From Anaerolineales bacterium (lineage in GTDB: Bacteria; Chloroflexota; Anaerolineae; Anaerolineales; Anaerolineaceae): DNA of 12,810 nt. Below the pieces are notes generated by a model. That model had not been told where the DNA came from, did no database searches, and saw only the letters and a program-made list of their open reading frames with translations. The translations under genes and the position numbers were made by a program. The DNA lies in NCBI GenBank assembly GCA_020060485.1, contig JAGVAB010000046.1, positions 1-12,810 on the forward strand, read 5' to 3'. This document shows, in pieces, positions 1 to 5,780 of the stretch (position 1 is the stretch's first letter; the number at the start of each line of letters is the position of its first letter).

Positions 1-376
1 AGGAATCCATTATCATCAGCATTTTGCATCTACTTTGATCAGGATGACCTTCACTGTTTTGGAAAATCGTAAATGTCAAGCTTTCTTGAGAATGCCATGG
101 TGAGCAACCAGGGCTTTCTCAAAGTTGAATTTCTGTTACCTGCTCTTAATGATGATGCCAAGTTACGGGCCAATGAGCCCCAGCTTCTGTGCATCGCCGG
201 GGTTTCTGCGTCCTACCCCTCAAAACCGAACGTTTTTTCTCTCCTCCTGCCGGTACACCAGGAATGAAGATGAATCAATACCGGGGGAGGGGGTGTTTTT
301 ACCGCAGCTCCTTTATATGGATAACGAGGATCTCATGACATGTGCCTGCCACGGGCCTGATTGGCCGTCAAGACGC
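1..376. other. Stretch without a supported gene
   Basis: I find no convincing coding region here. A 64-codon open frame at 73-267 (plus) and a roughly 47-codon minus-strand frame starting at 193 both lack a good ribosome-binding site and resemble no family I recognise. A G-rich run lies at about 282-292. Just downstream of the zinc-ribbon gene's stop, on the minus strand, there is a small imperfect inverted repeat around 351-370 (GGCC arms). It has no T-tract, so it is not a clear intrinsic terminator. A short minus-strand frame opens at about position 22 and leaves the window, but too little of it is present to judge. Confidence 0.5.
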
Positions 377-1453
377 TTACCAATCCAGTTCAACGCGCAG
401 GGATTGCACAATGACATCCAGCTTTTCCAGGGATGGCTGGTAGCCATCAGGTTTGGATTCCAGCGTTTCAGCATTTTGAATGATGTAGGCTTTCATTTTC
501 TCGCCAGTCAGGTCGGTGTAAACCTCCTGGGGGATGTTCCAGTCGTTCTCGCTGAGGGCTGAATGACGGATCTCGAATAGCGCATAAACATAGAACAGGC
601 CGTCTTCGCTGAGGCCGTTGAAGTAATAAGCAATAGACTGGTTATTGATTGCCGAGATATCCTGCGGCTGGAAAGCAGTCACCGAACGAATGCCGCTGCC
701 ATTTTGAAAATCAAGATAATGGACATTGGCATGCATTTCCTGATGTTCACAGGGGAATGCCCAGGTGGGAATGCAGCCCCAGGCTGCAACTGCGGGCTTG
801 TTGTCCACGGTCAACTGCAAGTCCCGGATCATGTTTTGGGCAAATTCTCCCATCGGCACATAGGCATCCACTGGCACCAGATGAATGAAGCCTTTTGGAT
901 TTTGCATTTCCAGCGCCAAATGCATGGGGGCATATTCCCAGGGGAGGTAACCGCCGGGCAGAATTGGGTCTTCATACTTGAGCTCCACCCCCTGCATCAG
1001 GCTTTCGTCAACCCAGATTTTCAAACCGCTCTCCTGCCAATTGGGGGCGGTCAGCTCTTCAGATTGCGGCAAAATCTGCTGGGGCTGCGGGGTTGTGGCG
1101 AGTTCCAATGCTTGCATTTGCAATGCCAGAGACGTGGCTTGCGCCGAGAGGGTGGTTTCCATTTGGACCAGACTGGCTGCAGCCAGTTGCTTGTTCTGGG
1201 ACGATTGATTGTTACTGAACATTATGTAGGCTGCAATCATCGCAATCATGCAGCAAATTGCCAGAATGGTCAGAATGATCACCGCCACCAGCCAGCCGGA
1301 CATGCGCTTTTTATCGGAAGTCGGAGCCGGGGAATACACAGTTTCATCAAAAGGGAGTGGCGCCGGCGCGGCTGGCACAGCAACTGGCCGTCCACAATTG
1401 GGACAGAATTGAGCATCTGGACCGAGTGGTGCATGACAATACCCACAGTTCAT
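377..1453 (-). CDS. Zinc-ribbon, single-pass membrane protein with exported C-terminal domain
   Basis: The 358-residue protein starts with a short zinc ribbon: CxxC at residues 3 and 6, and CPNCG with Cys17 and Cys20. A Pro/Ala-rich linker (about 25-45) follows, then one hydrophobic helix at about 53-79. The remaining roughly 280 residues have an Asn/Gln/Ala-rich stalk (about 80-125) and a globular region I do not recognise, including a possible disulfide pair near GCIPTW and FPCEH. The membrane helix suggests that the ribbon is cytoplasmic and the large domain is outside. I chose the ATG at 1451-1453 because AAAGGTGG lies about 6 bases upstream and the ribbon begins at once; an in-frame ATG at 1508-1510 would add 19 unlikely residues. 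It diverges from the nitroreductase gene. Zinc-ribbon/TM proteins of this shape are common in Chloroflexota, but their function is unknown, and I assign none. Confidence 0.85.
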   Translation of the reverse strand: MNCGYCHAPLGPDAQFCPNCGRPVAVPAAPAPLPFDETVYSPAPTSDKKRMSGWLVAVIILTILAICCMIAMIAAYIMFSNNQSSQNKQLAAASLVQMETTLSAQATSLALQMQALELATTPQPQQILPQSEELTAPNWQESGLKIWVDESLMQGVELKYEDPILPGGYLPWEYAPMHLALEMQNPKGFIHLVPVDAYVPMGEFAQNMIRDLQLTVDNKPAVAAWGCIPTWAFPCEHQEMHANVHYLDFQNGSGIRSVTAFQPQDISAINNQSIAYYFNGLSEDGLFYVYALFEIRHSALSENDWNIPQEVYTDLTGEKMKAYIIQNAETLESKPDGYQPSLEKLDVIVQSLRVELDW

Positions 1454-1499
1454 AATAGCCCACCTTTCTTTTGTCCAACCTGTTCCTGTTGTTAAAACA

Positions 1500-1507
1500 A
1501 GTATACT
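1500..1507. promoter_or_regulatory. Palindromic AGTATACT in the divergent intergenic region
   Basis: AGTATACT is a perfect 8-base palindrome, so a TATACT -10-like hexamer can be read on both strands (1500-1505 minus, 1502-1507 plus). On the minus strand it would give a leader of about 40 bases for the zinc-ribbon gene, a plausible spacing. No good -35 box is visible on either strand. On the plus strand, TAAAAT at 1518-1523 is an alternative for the nitroreductase gene. The assignment is tentative. Confidence 0.3.
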
Positions 1508-1629
1508 CATTTCCGGTTAAAATAAAATGGGCTTTTGAAATTAGCCGTGAAAGAGGCGTTTGGCTGCGTACCACGCTACATCCCAAAGGACCAAAACTTG
1601 TGCAAGAAAAAAAGGAGGAACCAAGCGAA

Positions 1630-2139
1630 ATGGATGCAATGCAAGCTTTGCTTACCCGGCGCAGTGTGCGCCGCTTTACCGACCAGCCGGTTAGTTCTCA
1701 GGATCTGGAGGGTGTGCTGCGGGCGGCGATGCACGCCCCCTCGGCCAATAATCAGCAGCCATGGCAATTCGTGGTGATTGATGACAGGCAGACCAGGGGA
1801 CATCTGGTCGAGATCCACCCCTATGCAAAAAGCCTGCTTGAGGCTCCGCTGGGCATTTTGGTGTGTGGCGACCTGCGATTGCAGAAATCTGAGGATTATT
1901 GGGTGCAGGATTGTGCAGCCGCCACCCAAAATTTGATGCTGGCAGCACACGCTCTGGGTTTGGGTACCGTATGGCAGGGAGTTTACCCGCGCATGGCGCG
2001 GGTGCAGGCCATTCAGGAATTATTGCGAATGCCCCAGGAGGTGCTCCCGTTTGCCTTGATCTCGATTGGTCATCCCGTCGGGCCGCCGCCAGAAGTGGAT
2101 CGTTTTCTTCCTGAGCGCATTCACTCCAATCAATGGTGA
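1630..2139 (+). CDS. Nitroreductase-family FMN oxidoreductase
   Basis: This 169-residue protein belongs to the nitroreductase fold family, dimeric FMN enzymes that reduce nitro compounds, quinones or flavins with NAD(P)H. The visible family motifs are the N-terminal RRSVRRF (10-16, flavin phosphate contacts), PSANNQQPW (37-45), a GLGTVW segment (110-115) in the usual FMN-binding region, and ISIGHP (144-149) near the end. The length fits the short nitroreductases, and there is no fused ferredoxin domain. The ATG at 1630 is chosen because AAGGAGG (1612-1618) lies 11 bases upstream and the conserved MxxLLxRRSVR opening follows immediately; the open frame extends further upstream without family resemblance. 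The gene ends at a strong terminator, so it is probably monocistronic. The physiological substrate cannot be told from the sequence. Confidence 0.92.
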   Translation: MDAMQALLTRRSVRRFTDQPVSSQDLEGVLRAAMHAPSANNQQPWQFVVIDDRQTRGHLVEIHPYAKSLLEAPLGILVCGDLRLQKSEDYWVQDCAAATQNLMLAAHALGLGTVWQGVYPRMARVQAIQELLRMPQEVLPFALISIGHPVGPPPEVDRFLPERIHSNQW

Positions 2140-2187
2140 AACCAACCGTATACCTCGACAAGCTCGGTATGCGGTTGCATAAACCAA

Positions 2188-2217
2188 AAAAGCTGGCGGG
2201 TTGTCCCGCCAGCTTTT
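2188..2217. terminator. Bidirectional intrinsic terminator
   Basis: Perfect 13-base arms (AAAAGCTGGCGGG at 2188-2200 and CCCGCCAGCTTTT at 2205-2217) enclose a TTGT loop. The outer A/T part of the stem supplies a T-run on both strands. It lies between the convergent nitroreductase and GGQ-protein genes and can serve both. Confidence 0.93.
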
Positions 2218-2237
2218 GCATTCCGTTTCGGGGTTGT

Positions 2238-3320
2238 TCAATAACGCAAGAAAGCGCCGATCCTGCCAGCCTTTTCCAGCGCACGGCTTTCGTGAATGGT
2301 TTCCACGTCACCGCCATGGGCCAGTACCGAGCTGACCGCCAGAGTGACCATGTCGGGCACGGCTTCTGCCACCCCGCCGCAGCCATCGCAGGTTCCCTCA
2401 GAGCTTGATACCAGAAATCTGCAATCCAGGCAGCGATACCCTGGTTGATGGTATTCCTGCATGATCACCAGGGTCTTAACCTGGGAGTTGTTGACCGCCT
2501 CCAGTGTGTCTTCCAGGCCCGCGACTGCTCCGCTGGCTTTGGCGGCAGCCGTGATCAAGCGCTCCACCAGATGCTCTTCGCGCTTGCGTTCTGCTTCGTT
2601 GCCAACCTCCAGTGCGCGCGCCAGCACCTCGGTATGACTGGCTGTCATGCTCATCGGAAAGGTGCCCACCACCAGGCTTTGCCAGGCTTTGGGAAGTTGG
2701 CTGCGAAAGGAGGCTGCATTGTGGTCGCTGCCGCCAATCAAAACCCTGCGGATGTGTTTCTCCTCAAAGAAATTGACTGCAAAGGCAGCAGCCTCGCGCA
2801 TATTGCGTTCGACCAGCTCTTCCTGGGAGCGAGTTTGCCCGCCGCGAAAGGCTGAATCCTCACCACCCTTTTTGTGTTTGACCTCCTCGCCCAGCATGCC
2901 TTCCTGTTCCTGCAGTTCGCCAAGATGGAAATTGAACAGGCGGGCGCCTTGCTGGTCTACCAGTACCACCCCGTAACCGCCGTAGTCATCCAGCAGGTCT
3001 GCCAGGGGCCGCACATTGGGCCGGTTGCCGACATACGCCGCGTCATGCACCGGTATGGCCAGAGGAAAGACTTGCAGAAAGCCCTTCTCTGCACAGGAGA
3101 AAACCGCTACACCCCTGCCGGTGCCATCAAACTGGCGATTAAAAAACAGCTCCACCGCTTGAGAGTCTTCTGGCAGTTGTACCTCCTTCAGCAGGGTGCG
3201 CAACCGCAGCCGGTAGGCCTCGGCATTGCCCTGTGAGGGTTCAATGTTCAGGTACACACTCAAGACCGCATTGGGAGCTGTTATTTCCAGCAGTTCACGC
3301 AATGTATTTTCTTGATACAT
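2238..3320 (-). CDS. eRF1/Vms1-like protein with GGQ motif (bacterial release-factor-like family)
   Basis: The 360-residue protein has the layout of the bacterial eRF1-like families related to Vms1/ANKZF1. An N-terminal alpha/beta region is followed by a central domain with an FRGGQTRSQ segment (GGQ at 160-162, codons at 2835-2843), and then by an L7Ae/eRF1-domain-3-like C-terminus with a zinc ribbon (CxxC at 297/300 and 311/314). In eRF1 and Vms1, the GGQ loop (or its relative) enters the peptidyl-transferase centre and releases the nascent chain. The basic run before it (KHKKGGE) and the helix after it (EELVERNMREAA) match that setting. A ribosome-rescue or peptidyl-tRNA hydrolase role is inferred, not shown. 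The ATG at 3318-3320 is preferred because AAGGAG lies 6 bases upstream; the ATG at 3324-3326 abuts the same site. It lies 47 bases after htrA, likely in the same transcript. Confidence 0.85.
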   Translation of the reverse strand: MYQENTLRELLEITAPNAVLSVYLNIEPSQGNAEAYRLRLRTLLKEVQLPEDSQAVELFFNRQFDGTGRGVAVFSCAEKGFLQVFPLAIPVHDAAYVGNRPNVRPLADLLDDYGGYGVVLVDQQGARLFNFHLGELQEQEGMLGEEVKHKKGGEDSAFRGGQTRSQEELVERNMREAAAFAVNFFEEKHIRRVLIGGSDHNAASFRSQLPKAWQSLVVGTFPMSMTASHTEVLARALEVGNEAERKREEHLVERLITAAAKASGAVAGLEDTLEAVNNSQVKTLVIMQEYHQPGYRCLDCRFLVSSSEGTCDGCGGVAEAVPDMVTLAVSSVLAHGGDVETIHESRALEKAGRIGAFLRY

Positions 3321-3367
3321 ATTCATCTCCTTCTATAAAAAGAACAGAGACCTCGCTTGCATCCCGT

Positions 3368-4564
3368 TCACGGACGTTTGTCCAGGGTAACTGTCACCTC
3401 CTTTTCCTGGTTATCACGAATGATGGTCAGCACGACGTTCTCACCGGGACTTTTTTCTGTCATCAGGTAAGCGAGCAGTTCACCAAATACCCGCACCGGG
3501 CGGTCGTCGATGGCGATGATCAGATCACCGCCAGACTTGAGACCCGGGATGCTGGAATCCGTGCTGCCGCCGCGCACCCCGCTTTTCTCGGCCGGGCTGC
3601 CGGCTACCACGCTGACCACATATGCGCCGCCCTGATTGGACAGCGATAATGCTTCAATCTCGCTCAGGCTCAAATTATCCCGCGAGCTGATGCCGAGATA
3701 GGGGTAATCATATTCGCCTTCTGCGATCAATACCGGTACCACGCGCTTGACGATATTCACCGAGATGGCAAAGCCAACCCCGATGTTGCCGCTTTCGAAT
3801 ACTGAGTTGGTGCGGATTGCCCGGTTCACCCCGATCACCTCACCATTCAGATTGAGCAGAGGGCCGCCAGAGTTGCCGGGATTGATGGCGGCATCGGTTT
3901 GGATCAGGTCGCCGGCAGAGAACAGGCCGCCGCCTGGTGATTCGCGCAGCGAGGTGAGGGTGCGCCCCTTGGCCGAGACGATGCCCAGGGTGATGCTGCT
4001 GTCCAGCCCGAAGGGGTTGCCAATCGCCACCACTGATTCACCTATACGCAGATCGTTGGAGTCGCCCAGCGGCAGGGGATGTAATTCTTCTGCCGGCACA
4101 TTCACCAAAATGACGGCCAGGTCAGAGTCGCGGTCGGTGGCGATCACCTCGCCGCGCACCTTGTAGCCGGAGGGGAAATTGATCTCCATATCTGTGGTGT
4201 TCTCAACCACATGGTAGTTGGTAACAATATGTCCCAAGCCATCAAATACAAAACCTGACCCTTGCACGCCGCCCTGGTCGGTGAGCGCCCGAATGGAAAC
4301 CACGCCCGGATTGACCCGTTCATATAGCAGGGCCAGACGTTCATCAATTGCGCTAAAGGCCGGGTCAAGCGGCGAAAGGGTTGGCACCGGCGCAGAAAGA
4401 GAGGGGATGGTATTGGGGATCACTTCAGCCGGTGGCTGAGCGGCGGCCGGGGGCGGCGTTGCACGGTCATTGTTCCAGGTGAGGCGCGGGGAAACACTGA
4501 ACTGGCAGGCAACGATGCTCAGCACTGCCATACTGATAATCGCTATTGATAAGGTTTTTTTCAT
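3368..4564 (-). CDS. htrA: HtrA/DegP-family serine protease, predicted lipoprotein
   Basis: This 398-residue protein is a trypsin-like HtrA protease that degrades or processes misfolded proteins outside the cytoplasmic membrane. It has a basic, hydrophobic N-terminus ending in a lipobox-like IVAC (Cys20), which suggests lipid anchoring rather than release. A Pro/Ala-rich linker runs from about 35 to 68. The protease domain shows the complete triad: His118 (TNYHVV), Asp148 (DSDLA) and Ser232 (NPGNSGGPL). One PDZ domain follows (about 287-395), with YLGI at its start and GGDLIIAIDDRPV inside. The length is typical of one-PDZ HtrA proteins. The ribosome-binding site is weak: GGGAGAG lies about 15 bases from the ATG. 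It lies 112 bases after the J-protein gene and 47 bases before the GGQ gene on the same strand, so co-transcription is likely. Confidence 0.95.
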   Translation of the reverse strand: MKKTLSIAIISMAVLSIVACQFSVSPRLTWNNDRATPPPAAAQPPAEVIPNTIPSLSAPVPTLSPLDPAFSAIDERLALLYERVNPGVVSIRALTDQGGVQGSGFVFDGLGHIVTNYHVVENTTDMEINFPSGYKVRGEVIATDRDSDLAVILVNVPAEELHPLPLGDSNDLRIGESVVAIGNPFGLDSSITLGIVSAKGRTLTSLRESPGGGLFSAGDLIQTDAAINPGNSGGPLLNLNGEVIGVNRAIRTNSVFESGNIGVGFAISVNIVKRVVPVLIAEGEYDYPYLGISSRDNLSLSEIEALSLSNQGGAYVVSVVAGSPAEKSGVRGGSTDSSIPGLKSGGDLIIAIDDRPVRVFGELLAYLMTEKSPGENVVLTIIRDNQEKEVTVTLDKRP

Positions 4565-4585
4565 TTTTGCTGTCCATTCTCTCCC

Positions 4586-4637
4586 GCCTGAAATGAAACA
4601 GACTCAGCGATGGTTCACGTTGATGGATCCTTCAGGC
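4586..4637. repeat. Widely spaced inverted repeat in the dnaJ-like/htrA gap
   Basis: GCCTGAA (4586-4592) and TTCAGGC (4631-4637) form a 7-base inverted repeat with 38 bases between the arms, inside the 112-base gap between the J-protein stop and the htrA start. A second stem (CTGGGG 4665-4670 with CCCCAG 4680-4685) overlaps the J-protein stop codon. Neither has a T-tract in the direction of transcription, so I do not call a terminator. They could be an RNA fold affecting htrA expression, or chance. Confidence 0.25.
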
Positions 4638-4676
4638 AGGATCAATAATATGATTAAGGTTCTCCTGGGGGGATGC

Positions 4677-5624
4677 TCACCCCAGTTTCTGCAATTCCTC
4701 AAACAGGCGTTTTTTCTCAGGGGTCAGGTTACGCGGAATTTCCACCTTGATCCGGGCATACAGATCGCCAAAGGATTGCGGTGAACGCATTTTTGGCATA
4801 CCCCGCCCGGCCAGACGGAAGACCTGATCTTGCTGTGTGCCTGCCGGGATGGTGAGCATGACATTGCCAGACGGGGTCTCAGTTTTGGCTTTACCACCCA
4901 GAGCGGCAGTGAACAGGTCGAGTTTGACATTGGTATAAAGGTCGTCACCATGGCGTTCAAAACGGGGATCATCAGCCACGCTGATCTTCAGGTAAACATC
5001 TGCCTGGCGGCCGTCTGGTCCGTTTGGTCCTACGCCGGGGATGCGCACCTTGGTGCCCGTTTTTGCCCCGGGCGGAATTTTGGCCGTCACTTTGCGTCCA
5101 TCAATGTGCAGTACCCGTTCTGCGCCATGATAAGCCTCCCAAAAACTGATCGTGACCGGTTGTTCGTAAGTCTGGGGTTGAACGTATTCCTGTTGGCGGG
5201 GGCGCACATTTGTTGTCCTGCGCCGGGTCTGGGTGCCAATGCCGCCCATACCGCCAAAGATGGCATTGAAGAAATCGGAATAGGCTGAACCGAACATGTC
5301 TCCCAGGTCGCCCACTTCCACGCGCACACCGCCCCCGCCAGGCGCAGCCGAGAACCAGTCGTCCCAGTTAAAGTTGCCTGTGCCGCCGGTTTTCTGCCAC
5401 TGGTTATACGATGCGCCAAGCTGGTCATAGCGCGCGCGTTTATCCTTATCGCTTAGCACCTGGTAGGCTTCATTAATCTCTTTGAACTTCTCTTCAGCAG
5501 CCTTATCGCCCGGATTGCGATCCGGGTGATGTTTCATCGCCAATTTTCGATAAGTCTTTTTAATATCTTCCGCGCTGGCCTTACGCTCAACGCCTAAAAT
5601 TTTGTAGTAATCTTTATAGTCCAT
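4677..5624 (-). CDS. cbpA: DnaJ-family (class B, CbpA-like) co-chaperone
   Basis: This 315-residue J-domain protein stimulates the ATPase of DnaK-type Hsp70 and delivers unfolded clients. The J domain spans residues 4-70 with an intact HPD motif (33-35). A Gly/Phe-rich linker (about 75-135) and two beta-sandwich substrate-binding domains (about 155-310, with [14 protein letters not shown] and a late [13 protein letters not shown]) follow. There are no CxxCxGxG zinc-finger repeats, so it is class B (CbpA-like) rather than canonical DnaJ. No dnaK or grpE is nearby, so it probably serves an Hsp70 encoded elsewhere. There is no Shine-Dalgarno sequence, and the promoter -10 box ends only 6 bases before the ATG, which suggests a leaderless mRNA. 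It heads a same-strand cluster with htrA and the GGQ protein gene. Confidence 0.95.
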   Translation of the reverse strand: MDYKDYYKILGVERKASAEDIKKTYRKLAMKHHPDRNPGDKAAEEKFKEINEAYQVLSDKDKRARYDQLGASYNQWQKTGGTGNFNWDDWFSAAPGGGGVRVEVGDLGDMFGSAYSDFFNAIFGGMGGIGTQTRRRTTNVRPRQQEYVQPQTYEQPVTISFWEAYHGAERVLHIDGRKVTAKIPPGAKTGTKVRIPGVGPNGPDGRQADVYLKISVADDPRFERHGDDLYTNVKLDLFTAALGGKAKTETPSGNVMLTIPAGTQQDQVFRLAGRGMPKMRSPQSFGDLYARIKVEIPRNLTPEKKRLFEELQKLG

Positions 5625-5630
5625 AATTTG

Positions 5631-5660
5631 ATTGTATTCGCGGCAGGCTTATAGAGTCAA
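5631..5660 (-). promoter_or_regulatory. Promoter of the J-protein gene, predicted leaderless start
   Basis: Read on the minus strand, TTGACT (5655-5660) and TACAAT (5631-5636) are 18 bases apart, close to the housekeeping consensus. Only CAAATT separates the -10 box from the ATG at 5622-5624. The usual start point, about 7 bases after the -10, therefore falls on the A of the start codon. I see no CIRCE or HspR-type inverted repeat near it. Confidence 0.7.
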
Positions 5661-5675
5661 TACCCTAGACGCATA

Positions 5676-5685
5676 TCTTATAAGA
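5676..5685. promoter_or_regulatory. Perfect palindrome TCTTATAAGA in the divergent control region
   Basis: This ten-base perfect palindrome lies 16 bases upstream of the -35 box of the J-protein gene and between the two divergent promoters. It could be a regulator site or chance in an AT-rich stretch. Confidence 0.25.
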
Positions 5686-5688
5686 ATC

Positions 5689-5726
5689 TTACCTGATGTC
5701 GATTACCTTCACCAAGTCGGTTACCT
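5689..5726. repeat. Direct repeats upstream of the kinase operon
   Basis: GTCGATTACCT (5698-5708) and GTCGGTTACCT (5716-5726) match at 10 of 11 positions and start 18 bases apart. A third TTACCT core lies at 5689-5694. They sit just upstream of the likely -35 position of the kinase gene, where an activator with direct-repeat binding would sit. The regulator is unknown. Confidence 0.45.
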
Positions 5727-5753
5727 GGTTTTCTTTCCTTTTTTAACCAGCCA

Positions 5754-5773
5754 TGCTATTATTATTTTGGTGA
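5754..5773 (+). promoter_or_regulatory. Extended -10 promoter and ribosome-binding site of the kinase operon
   Basis: TGCTATTAT (5754-5762) is an extended -10 element (TGn followed by TATTAT). The -35 position (5734-5739, TTTCCT) is poor, which fits a promoter that depends on an activator. The predicted start at about 5769 leaves a very short leader with GGTGAG (5769-5774) 6 bases before the ATG at 5781. Confidence 0.45.
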
Positions 5774-5780
5774 GCATGAT

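Noticed and set aside
73..267. Open frame of 64 codons on the plus strand near the left edge
   Set aside because: It has no clear ribosome-binding site and no recognisable motif, and its length is within chance for a GC-moderate sequence.
282..292. G-rich run as a G-quadruplex
   Set aside because: There are only two G-tracts in the run and no further tracts close enough to form four strands.
704..1495. Open frame of 263 codons on the plus strand opposite the zinc-ribbon gene
   Set aside because: It is antisense to a gene with a clear zinc ribbon, membrane helix and ribosome-binding site. The frame is rich in His, Cys and Gln, as expected of a shadow frame.
1691..2386. Minus-strand open frame of 231 codons across the nitroreductase gene and the terminator
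   Set aside because: It would run through the strong hairpin and overlap two well-supported genes, and its sequence has no family resemblance.
4665..4685. CTGGGG...CCCCAG hairpin at the J-protein stop as a terminator
   Set aside because: The stem is only 6 pairs with a 9-base loop and no T-run on the minus strand, so read-through into htrA is more likely.
5625..5780. Heat-shock operator (CIRCE or HAIR) upstream of the J-protein gene
   Set aside because: I looked for the long inverted repeats of HrcA and HspR sites and found neither; only short palindromes and direct repeats are present.
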